Source: Tigriopus japonicus
Lineage: Eukaryota > Arthropoda > Copepoda > Harpacticoida > Harpacticidae
Assembly (NCBI GenBank): GCA_010645155.1
Contig: JAAGOF010000064.1
Span: forward strand, 912,278-976,277
Length of the DNA: 64,000 nucleotides
Reading direction: 5' to 3'
Shown one piece after another: positions 33,189 through 44,300 of this stretch. Each line of letters begins with the position of its first letter. The first letter of the stretch is position 1. The position numbers and the translations under genes are program-made. Under the pieces are notes generated by a model. That model was not told where the DNA came from and ran no database searches. It saw nothing but the letters and a program-made list of their open reading frames with translations.

Positions 33189-33473
33189 TACTGATGGAGT
33201 TCAATCTGATTTCAATCTGTTCAATCATTTGTTGCGCGCGCTACGTCGTTGTGACTGCCGATTCACGCAAAATAGTACACTTGTCACTTCTGTGAAAAAT
33301 GCGTTCTTTCATAGAGAAAATCCAAAATAGTGACCCTGTTTTTGAAGACTTCAGACCAGGGGTGCCATCAAGATCAAGCAAAGTTTTTTCTCACTACTTT
33401 TGCATTGGACCAATGGCATTGATGGGAGCCCTAAAAGATTGAACAGATTGAAATCAGATTGAATCCCATCACT
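33189..33473. mobile_element. hAT-like MITE with a perfect 8-bp target duplication
   Basis: Terminal repeats of about 38 bp begin TA(C/G)TGATGG and include TTCAATCTGATTTCAATCTG, nearly perfect. CTCTCGTT occurs directly before (33181-33188) and after (33475-33482). One spare base at the right end may be an end-definition shift. The interior has no coding frame. The intact ends and duplication suggest a fairly recent insertion. Confidence 0.78.
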
Positions 33474-33596
33474 ACTCTCGTTCCACTTCCTCAGGGAGCC
33501 CCTGTCCGTTGCATTTCGCCCGAACATGCAAGGCTTATTTTGATTGGTTGCACTGAAAAAAAGAACACTTTTGGTCTTCTTGTTATTGGTTTTGTA

Positions 33597-34003
33597 AAAT
33601 AAAGGTAGTTCAAAATCTACCGAATGATGTTTTCGACACAATGTACCCGAAAGCCAAAGAAAATGGTTGGGTGGAGCAAAAGGTCAAAACTGTAAGTTTA
33701 GAGCCTTGCTTTGATTTACTCTCAAACGGCAATATTACTAGACAGAGGTTTTGATCGGACCTAAAGTTATCATGTTTAATTCATTCAAGAGAAGGTTTTT
33801 TTTCTATCAAATATAACAAATCTTTTATGACCAACAAAGGAGTCAAAAACTCCAAATTTCAAGACGAAAAGAGTTCCGAGTAAATTAAGGCAAGGCTCTT
33901 AAACTTAAAGTTTGGACCTTTTGCTCCACCCAACCATTTTTCGGCTTTACGATATATCGTGTCAAAAACATTATTCAGTACATTTTGAACAACTTTTATT
34001 TTT
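33597..34003. mobile_element. Foldback element, unclassified (about 407 bp)
   Basis: Arms of about 120-130 bp are imperfect inverted copies. Each contains the shared segment ATGGTTGGGTGGAGCAAAAG, at 33662-33681 and in reverse complement at about 33918-33937. No transposase and no clear target duplication. Confidence 0.65.
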
Positions 34004-34588
34004 CATCATCTTGCGCCTTTCCTGCAATGACTTTTGAATATGGGTAATTCTTGACTTAGTCATTTAATTGATCTGAAAATGAAAACACATACTTCAAGAA
34101 GTCCAAGCTCTTTCTCAAAAAAAGTAGAACTCAACCTCTCCATTCAAATCGGAATTTCAAGTTTTCTTAATGAGCTCCGAAATCCATCTTTAACAAATTT
34201 CTTGCATCAAATTTACCGTTCTTCTTTGACATTTTGGCTCACAGGTCAAAAAAAATAAGCTTCATTGATTTTCATTTTTTTTTAAATGAAAATATTAGAC
34301 TTTCATGCAACTTTTTGGGGCTAATCAGTAATCACTTGGGCAAGTTCGTACAAAGAATAAGCGATCAAGGCCAATTAATGATTATATTTACCAGTAAAAA
34401 ATTTCATTCAACATGTATAATATTAGAACCTTGAGAATTCTTGCAGGGCGCGTATGACATCACAATCTCGTTACCCAATCGAAGAAACTTTCGCATTATT
34501 CTCTTTCTTTCGTCTATGTATGTATGGGATAATTCAACTGCACACATCTAAAATGCTTTCTGGGTCCCCTATTATCCAACAGTTACAG
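34004..34588. other. 3' flank of the coiled-coil gene
   Basis: Lies downstream of the minus-strand stop codon at 34589. I see no gene; probable 3' UTR of gene 2. Confidence 0.45.
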
Positions 34589-35348
34589 TTAAGGAACCGT
34601 TCCAACTGACAGAGGGATTCTTGAGGGCATCCTCTCATCCGACGGACTAGACGGGGGCGTGGCAACGGCTGCCGCCTCCTTGCGAGCTTTGGACTCTTCC
34701 AATAGAATAGACTTCTTTCTTCGAGCGTCAACAACCGGCTGAGGGGAAGGAGTGGAACTCGAAATGTCCCCGAATTCTTCATTACCCAAGCACTTGGACC
34801 CTCGAACAATAACGACATGGTGAATGTTGTCAATTCGCTCCAAGCTATCGGCCAGAACTTTGTCCTTGTCCAACGTTCGTGACTCGTTGGCGTTTTCATC
34901 TGAAATATCCCTCCCATGAGCATCTTCTTGTTCGTCTTCCTCTTCACCTAACGAGAGTCGGTTTGGACCCTTGACCTCGTTTTGATTGGGATCTTCCACG
35001 ACCGGCAAAATCAAATCCGGATGAGGAGAGGAAGATTCGTTGTTGTTTTTCTGATTCAGAAGACTGTTGTTATTATGTTTGATGAAGTTGTTGTTGTGGT
35101 GTGGAGGGTTGATCACGTGGGGATGGCTGTTGCTGTTGCTGTTGGTGTTGGTGTTGGTGTTGTTACTATTACTGTTATTGTTGTTTTTATTATTGTTTTT
35201 GTTGGTCTGACAAGGCAAAACATCCGTCATTGTAAATTCAAGTGTCACCGGGATCTCTCTAGACTTTGGGGTGGAAGAAGCATGAAGAGTCACTATCGCC
35301 TCTTGACAATCATCCTCAACCTTTGATCCAATATCACACGGAGCTTCC
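34589..35348 (-). CDS. Coiled-coil gene, coding exon 8 (C-terminal, with SxIP)
   Basis: Residues 591-843. Asn/Ser/Thr/His repeats (640-694, encoded by an AAC-type tract at about 35100-35215) are followed by an acidic patch (GEEEDEQEDAHGRD), a basic ARRKKS patch and a Pro/Ser-rich end PPSSPSDERMPSRIPLS. Basic and Ser/Pro context around SRIP is what EB1 ligands usually show. Acceptor tgttccag, stop at 34589. Confidence 0.85.
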
Positions 35349-38300
35349 CTGGAACAGATAGGCAAAATAGTTGTGAGACCGGGAGAGGAAAGACTGGAAA
35401 CTTCCTCTTAAAAACTTACACAATTGGCTCCGAAAGAGTCGGAAGAGCCTCGGCAAGGGTCTCTTTTTGCATTGGCTCGATTTGGTACCTTTTCGACTTC
35501 GATTTATTCGTCTCGAACTCTTGGGTGGCTGCGGTCACGGAATGAATTTCCTTGGTAACCTCCTTACTCTCATGGAACGATTGATACACATGTAGCGGAG
35601 GTAGCTCCATCTTATGTTTGATCCTCCATTGCAGCTCTTCCATTTGTTGGGAAATGATGGCTTTGTTTTTCGACTGAAGCTCGAAATTGTTCTCCAAATT
35701 AGATTTCTCTCGCGACAATTGTCTAAAAGAAGGAAAGCATGAGCTACTGATCATATTTATAGGTTCATTTGTTGTGTACCTTTCAGACTCATTTTTCCTG
35801 GCCAATTGAGCTTGGAGATCCTCCACCTTAGCCTTCATCTTGGCCAAAGACTCTTTTGTTGTATCTAACTCCTCTAGTTTGGCCAGGTGTTTGGCTTGTT
35901 CCTCACGCAATCTGTGGACCTCTTGCGTTCTCATTTCGACCACCAACTAGAATCAATCGATGATTTTCGTATATTTTTACAGACGCAAATCATTTTTACA
36001 AAGGAAACATGTATAAAACCATAAAGGTCAAGAAACAGAATGTGTCGTCAACATCAAATAATCTTGGGGATAACAAGTCTAAGAAAGATTCAGCATGCTT
36101 GTAAAATGATCGTTTATGTCTTTAAAAAAAAACATAAAACACATGCGATAATCTTGCCAACCTGATCAATAGCCGTCTAATATTGAATGGATAGGAGTAT
36201 TTTATTAGTTTTATAGGCTTTAAGGTATTAAATATAACAACTGTTGTGCTTGATACCTGCAAAGATTCAACCTCGCGGGTCAATGTTTGTTTTCGCTCTG
36301 GACTTAAATGCTCATCAGATTCATCCTCTGCACTCAGAATAGCAATAAAGCGATTAGCCTCGTCTTTCAAGCGCTGGATTTCCCCAAAAACTTCCTGGAA
36401 GACAAAATTACAGGCATGTGGTCGGTCAAGATCTAGCGCGGAACTCTTTGATATGAAGTCACCCAAACTCTAAAATTCCGCCCTACCATTTTTTCTTTCT
36501 TCCAAGCCTCATCCTTAGCATTGTATTCCATGGCCAATCGTTTCAGCTCTTCTTTTTCTTGGTTCAAACTCTGATCGAATTTCTTCTTAGCATTGTCCAT
36601 TTCAATCTGGTGACTTTTTCGGCAATTTTCCAATTCCTGCTCATATTTGGTAATTTTCCATTTCAATTCCGACTCGTTCTTGTTCTTTGCATTGTTCAAA
36701 GAGATTCGATAAGTTCGTTCCACTGGAAATTAAAAGCAGGATGGATTAGGATTAGGAAATAGATCAGCACTTCATGCCATTCCGCTCGGTATTTCTTACA
36801 TTCTTGGATCCTCTGATTGTGTTGGTTCTTCAATTCGTTGATTTGAGCTTCGTACTTCAATCCAATCGCTTTCGTGGCCGCTTTCATTTGCTCGTTGATC
36901 TTCTCATCATCCTTCGCCCTCTCTTCTTGAATAATCTAAAGAAAAGTGATGGTACAACATAATTACTAAATTTGACACGATTAAGACAGATTTTCACAAC
37001 TTTTCTCCCTTTAACAGTTTAGCGTTTTTTTCCGCATCTTAAATTTGATTATTACTTTTTACGATTCTTTTAAAGTTCAACCATAATTGATCTAAAAAAA
37101 GACAAATGGAAGAGACTAGAAGATTTTGCTCCATCGTTCTCCAGACAATCTTTCCTCGCCCCGAAAGCTCTTTGTTGCATTCTAATGCCCTTTTCACCCC
37201 TTGATCTCTTGGAAACAGTTCCAAGCAAATTGGTTCATGTATCAATCGTTACCTGTTCCTGTAGCAATTGTTGAATACCGTAACTGGCCGAACTCCTGGT
37301 CATTCCACGTCCTTGAACTTTGTCCCTCTTCAAAGAAGAGCTACTTGAAATAATCGGATGAGTGGGAGGTAAGCCCATGACGGCATGATTAAGATTATTA
37401 TTATGATTCAGTTGTAAGGAGTTGGTTGAATGAATCGAATGAACGGGACTTGAACCCAGAGAGCCCAACGGTGCCATGTTAGGGTTGGAACTGAGGTTGG
37501 GTACGGATTTCACTGACGCGGTCGTGGATGAGATGTAGTTGGGCTTGGACGGCGAAGAAAGGGTAGATGACGAGATACGGATGATCTCGGGTTGAGCTGA
37601 AAAGTAAAGTTTTATCATTTATTGGAGTCCTGGATATTTTCTTGTTCCACATTGGCAAAGTGTCCGCTTGTTGACACGTTAATGATCACATCTTGACAGC
37701 CTTAAGTCGTCGTTTCGAGAACACAAAAAGTTTGCACTGTCAAGTGGAAGAGATTGTCATCATCCATTTTGAATCGTGTCATTTTACCCATCTCGTTCCG
37801 TTTGATTGTGACGTCGTGAACTTCAAGTGTCACTGACTGGTTTACACGAAGGGAGCTGCGTGAGCATGTGATGTTCTACGTAGTACATAAGTAGACAGAG
37901 AAGGAGCTCGAAGACATTCACATTCAAGTTGTCAAATTATCTCTCAAGTTCCCCTTACATCCGGCGATTGATGTGTAGGTTGAGAAAGGGGATTCCAAAG
38001 GGGAATCTGGTCCCTTATTGATGGATGATGGCCCTTTATATGAAATATTGATTTCCTTGGGACCCTCAAAGTCTCACGAATCGAATACTTCCCACATGAA
38101 TGAGCAAGCAACTAAGGAAATATCTTTCTTTTCCATCCATTGGTATTGCCCATCTTTCTACTCGATTTCTTCTTCTTTTTAGCCTGGCAGTAACGTGTAT
38201 TTCTCCCTCATCAACCGTACTGATGCCATTGGAAGAAAGCGAGAATTCCGGAAGGGCCAATCCCTCATTCGCTTATGTCACAAAGTGGATGGGAATCGCT

Positions 38301-41300
38301 TCTTCATTTCTCTCGTATTTGGGTTAAACCAATGTTGTTTCATTTATGGGGATCTTGGAGGTTTTTTTTTCTCTTGGCAAGATTTTCTTTCAAGTGAGGC
38401 ATGTTCATAACGTGCATGGCCCAAGGCCTCAAAAAAATCCTAGAGCTTTTTAAGTGCGTGATGTTCTCCTTCGAGAAAGAAAATAGACTTGGGGAAAGAC
38501 GAACCACAAGAGGTTTCCGCGGGTAAACACTTGACAAAGAATTCAATTTAGCTTTGAAGTATAAGATCTTCTTAGCCAAGCAAATGGCAATTCCCTAGAA
38601 AACCGCTGCCAAATGTCTGAAAATCCGCTTCACATGGTGGAGCGATTCCATTCCAATGGCCAGGAACCCGATTTTTTGGCCTTTCCTTCCTTTGTTTGAA
38701 TGAAAGTCAAATCTTGGCTCAAAGAGATCCTTGAACCGAACATGTATTTGATTTATGGCTAGGGGGAAACTTTATTTTAGGGTTATGGCGGCAAATGGAC
38801 GTTCTATAAATATAGACCCACTTTACTCCGTAGATATGCCGAAATCCGTTTCAGATTGAGAAGAATAATTTTAACAAAAATCATTGCATTGATCTCGTTA
38901 CTCTATTGCCACCCTTTCAAAGTCCCTTTGGAGAGCTCGAATTTGTCGTCCTTCCTCTCGATTCTCAACTTGGAGAGCAAAAAGAAAACTCTTCACCATT
39001 TCTTGCATTCTCCAAGATAAATGAAAGGAATGAGACACCTTCTTCCAAACGGAGAGATAAACAACAAGGGATCACCCAAACCCGCACGCATCACGACATC
39101 CTTGCGACCACAAAATCTGGATGGTGTTTTTTCGTTCCAGTTCCATTTGGGGTTCCGAAAAAAGTTTCACCTTGATAGCGGGTTGATTGCGCTGAATGAA
39201 AACGGACCAACCACGAAACGAATCGTTATAATCATTTACATCACGCACCCCTTTATTGTACGTATACTGCCCCTCCTCCTCAACCAGCTACTCCTTTTTT
39301 CCGAGGTATTTTGCCACCCGATGAGGTGGTTACAGTATTATTACAATGTTGACAATAACTCTAACTACGTATAACCACAAGTCACAGTCACCCTGGAACC
39401 ATTCTGTGTCCGTCCCATGAGTGCGTCCCAAATGATGTTTTCCACTTGAATTGTGCTATCTAGGGGTAGGTGCACTGACGTTGAGGTGAAAATGGAAAAG
39501 TGTCGGCAGCGCGTCAGTAAAGGTGTACGTAGTTATGGCACATTACTAAGTGGAATGTAATTAGTTTCCTCGGCACGTAGGCACACTGAACATGGCACAA
39601 GAGGCATGCCAAGCCTCACAAATGGACCTGAGAATCTATTTATGAAGCAAATCACTAGATTAGGGCTTTCCCTCGTGCCTTCACCTTCCACCTCAACCTT
39701 CCAACGCAAAGATTGAACAACAATGGCTTTCGTGTAGGAGGTAATTTTAAATCATTTTGCATTTCAAAAATACCCCCTCTACTCGATACAAAAAGTCAGT
39801 TCATCCACAGCAGGCTTGCAGGGTAATGGTTAGTCGGTTGCTTGGTTGGTTGACTGGTTGACTTGCTCTGACGCACCCAGCTTTAAGTGAAGCCCATTAA
39901 ATTCTGCGTGACTTTGGAACGCTATGAAAATTTTCATTTTTTTCCCTCGTTTTCTGTCGTTGGTTGGGTCTGGTGCCTGAGAATGGCACCAGGGATGGCC
40001 TGAGCTCGACTTAAGAACTGGCGACATAAACTTTGATGGGACACCACTTTGTCTGCCACTACGTAGCTTTAAGATTTCACTTTTTACGTTGACACACTGC
40101 TGTTCATTCAAGTGCGGCTACTACTATTACTACTGCCGCTGTTGATGTTTTCTTATCCAAAATCAATGCAACCAAGATCCTTTCCCCTTTAATATCCTTA
40201 TCTCCGTGTTCTTGGCATTGTGCTACTGCCCTGCGTGAATGCTCCTTGGTGTTTGTAAGGCTTATCTCGGTCTTTGAATGCATTTATTTCTTGGACTTGG
40301 AGCGAGCCTGCCTTGCGGGCTTGACCAACTTTTTCACCTCTTTGGAATGAGAATGTGGGAAATGTGTGCATGAACTTTGCATATTCAGGAATACTCTTCC
40401 TCTCTCTTTGTACATTTCAAGTGCATAAAAGCGGGATCGTTTGGTTGGCTCACGAAAAACAACCCCATCAGAAGAGACCCTTTGTGCGAGGTACACGTAC
40501 GTACTCTGTCGGTACATGGTGTGCATCTCACGAACCAACATCGCTTTTTGCCCCTGAAAGTTTAGCGATCTGAGATCTTGCCAAGAATACTACATGCCTG
40601 AAGAATATGGTGCGCGCATTGTGGTCTTGTTCTGATTTATGACATTGGTACGAGGGATTTCTCATTTTTCAATGTTGGGAAATTATCCAACGCCGGCTTG
40701 TCTGACTAAGATTGTTGGACGTGATGGCAATGCAGTGTAGGAGTACGAAAATTTACTCAAGCCATCTGATGTTACGCATTCACTCGCTCGTTGTCATCTT
40801 TCTCCCTCATGGCTTCGATGTGAAGTCAAGGGTGCAAGATTTGAAAATCCGAGAATGACATCAGAAGGGTTTGCTCGGCTTTAGGCTGTTACTGTACCTT
40901 CCTCCTCGAGGTTGGTTGTCCTCGAACGGCGAGATCTTTCCTTTGATTGGGCTAAATACACTTGAGCTCTCTTTGATGACTTCTTCTTGATGAAATCTGA
41001 GCCTCACGTCTCTCAGATGAGATCAAAACCTGGCGGGAAATAATCCTTCAAGAGATTCAACTCAACTTGTCAGGCCGACTAAACTTTCGGGTCACGAGAA
41101 ATTTGCCACCTTTCAAGGCAGCCTTGAATCCAGCACGGGAAGCAAATAAATCAATTCATTGAAGCAAGTTCCATGGGTTCTTCAAGAATCCAACGTATTC
41201 AGCCCCAAGTGGCCCCAGATCAAACCTGTGTTAGCAATGGTGATGTTTTCCCTTTTGGCACTCTCTTGTCAAAGATCCCTATTGGTATTCAAAAGAAAAA

Positions 41301-44300
41301 AAAATCCTGTGGGCTGAGGTTGGGCGGAGATATGATTTTGGCGGCCACTCCTTCAATGGGGAAGAAGTCAGTGGACAATTTTTCATTTCCAGAGGCTCAC
41401 CCAAGTCATTCAGCGTCATAAATCGGCAATAAAAAAGAGTTATTGGTTTTGGGTCGAGTAGGTATGGTGCTCTCGCGTGGTTGGTGAACGAGCTGGCTTG
41501 TTCACTGGCATTTTGAATAGGGGCAAGAAATTTGCTAGATCTCCGTTTCCAAAGCTGGTTCTGCCAAGTCTTCCTGATTCTATCAGGACCAGCTGAACTT
41601 TAGGCATTGGTACCTACGTAGTGAAGTGCTTACCGGTACATACACACACACATTCAAACGTACCCACATTCTCGAGCTCCCTTCCTATCTTAATATCTGA
41701 AGCTGTCTTTGTGTTTGAATCAAGCAAACGGCAGTCTTGGAACGAAGAAGCAAGGAGCTACTGCCCAACGAAAGCGTCGTTGTCGTCTTGGCTTTATGAA
41801 TATGAGGCCAGAACAGAAATTAGAATGGAGGTTAAGACTGCATGTGCCAGATACTGCTCATACAAGGTTTGTTCGCTCCGTGGTGGGAGATGAGATATGA
41901 TTAGAAATTCATGCCAGTTGTGCAAACAAGCCAAATCCCGACGGCATAGCCCGTCGCCGAGTCGGAATCTAATTGGCAGAATACATTTCTTGCTTTGTCT
42001 TGACGCATGGTTTTATAATTCCGTCCAATCCAGTTGTCTCTGGCTTCCTTCCTGGAGCTCAAAAGTTGGAATTGAGTGATAACCGAGGAGTTGAGCATTG
42101 GTGGCTAGTAGCTGCGGATCGTGGAGCTCTTTTTGCTGCCCAGGTTTAATGAATATTGATTAGCGAACTAAATTCGAGGCTCTGGGCTCCAAAAGTTGAC
42201 CAATTTCCTCTGTCGCTTGGAAGTTTAACCTAATGGATCTTCTTTCTCAAACTTTCGTCATCTGGCGAAAACAATGAAAGAAAATGGATGGGGCGAAAAA
42301 ACGCACCCCCGAACTAGCGCTCTACCCCGAACCAAAAGTGTTCTTCTTTCTCTGAGCTCTCCAATAGGAAAGAAACAAACTTGTTGACGAAGGCCAAGTC
42401 CATAAAAAAGCGACGGCACAGGTGAAAGAAGGGACTGGATTCAGAATTGGAACACCAAAGTCTACTTCCAAACGAATTCTAGACATGAAGAGGAAGAGAC
42501 AAACTATTCAGAGTAGTTCAATACTCGAACTGCACATTCTCAACTAAACTTGGCCAAACTAAAATAGTGCAAATAGGGTGGTAGGGGGATAAGAAAGGGG
42601 GAGGAGGATAATTTGTCTTTATCACTTGAAGCGAAAGGGCTCGAGCTCAAATCGAAAGGGATTTTCGCCTCTTAGAAAACCAACCGAAAAGAGAAACTGG
42701 CGAGTGAGTGCCATTAATTTGGAGCTGAAGTAAACTCGTGATCAATGAGCATTGATAATTGGCATTCCCTCTCGACTCATGGTTATTGAACATTACAACA
42801 CAAATTTGCTTCCACCAAGGTCATAGCAAAAAAGCATGTGAAACGGTGGTTAGGTTTCTTCGTCAACGAAATTGCCTGCTAATTTGTTAATGGTCCTGGC
42901 TTCGATGATAAGTGGCGGTCTGCACAATAACAAGGAGAGAGAATGCGGTTATTTCCCGCCTTGCTTGCCCAACCTTCATATACCATCCAGACCATTGTTT
43001 TGCGCTATTCCCACCAATGAAGAAATATTTGGCGGGCGGTTTCCGGCTCAAAACTTGGCATTTCCCTCGGGGATTTCGGAATGTTCCGTGACGGAGATGA
43101 AGACAGATGATCGGGTTTTGAACGGGTGTTTGCCAGTTCTACGAATTAAACTCGAAATGTTGTGATTTGTCTTCTCGAATGCCTCACTAGCCCTAGAGCA
43201 GAACAATTGAACACGTACTTTCGTGCATGGATAGTGGGTTGGGGAGATGTTCGAGGGAATCTGAAGAGATTCTCAATCAGGTGCTCTATTGATAGAGGCT
43301 AAGATATTGGTACGATCTGAGCATGAATGGAGCTCTAATTGTGAACCGATTTTATGGATCAAGGTCGATCCTGAAAGCAGAACGTATTCGTCTATCCATT
43401 CTTTTATCTAGACACACAGACAATTCAGGTGTGGAAAAGGAACACTCCAAGATGTCATATGTATTTTTCGAGATGATCATCGCCTTGAAGACGGTCAAGG
43501 TCCCTGCACCCGTTCATCTAATCTTCAATAGATCTTGCCATGTAATGAAATTTCAACTTGAGGGCTGCTCAGCAATCCGCCACGAAGATTGACCATGTGT
43601 AATGGCAAAAATATGGTGCTTGTAATTGACTCCAGCTTCTGCTAGTTCTTGCTCAATTCGAAAACAATTTCCCGCTTTGAATGTTTCTATCCCGCCAAAA
43701 GGTAGTAGTACAGAGGAAAGAAACATCCATGTCGTGGGGGCTTGGAGAGGCCAATCTTCCTTGGGAAGAAGTCATTTAGAAAGAAACTCGTGTGAAGTTC
43801 AGATTGTTTTCATGGGTCGATGGGCGACGATCCTTTGCGTTCGCTCTTCTTGCCATGTGCGTGTACGACCACTACAGTGTAAGTAGGATGGAGCAAGCAT
43901 AATGGATGCCTTATCACGCCTTGAGAAACGGCAATGAATTGTGAGTCAATTGAAGGGGAGGCCAACGAGGAGGAGGAGAAGGGCAATTTCCCAATGGAAC
44001 TCGGCTTGTAATAATACTTGCTAGACCAGTTGTACTGGAGAGGGGGGGGGGATTATTTTAATTGCCTTGATTATTGTGTCTTTCGAAGGCCTGATTGAGG
44101 ATTTGGAATACAAACCGGAGTCTTGAAGCCATGGCCACGATAGCATCGATTGTTATCATTAACAAAAAGCAGACTCGTTTTATGGGATGCATTTGATCCT
44201 ATGCCTCATTTTAGTCTCGTTGAGCTCAATCACGAGTATCTTTATTGTGACAGCTTGGTCGTTTAACGGGTTTTTTTCCTCCTCAAGCTGGACTTGAAGC

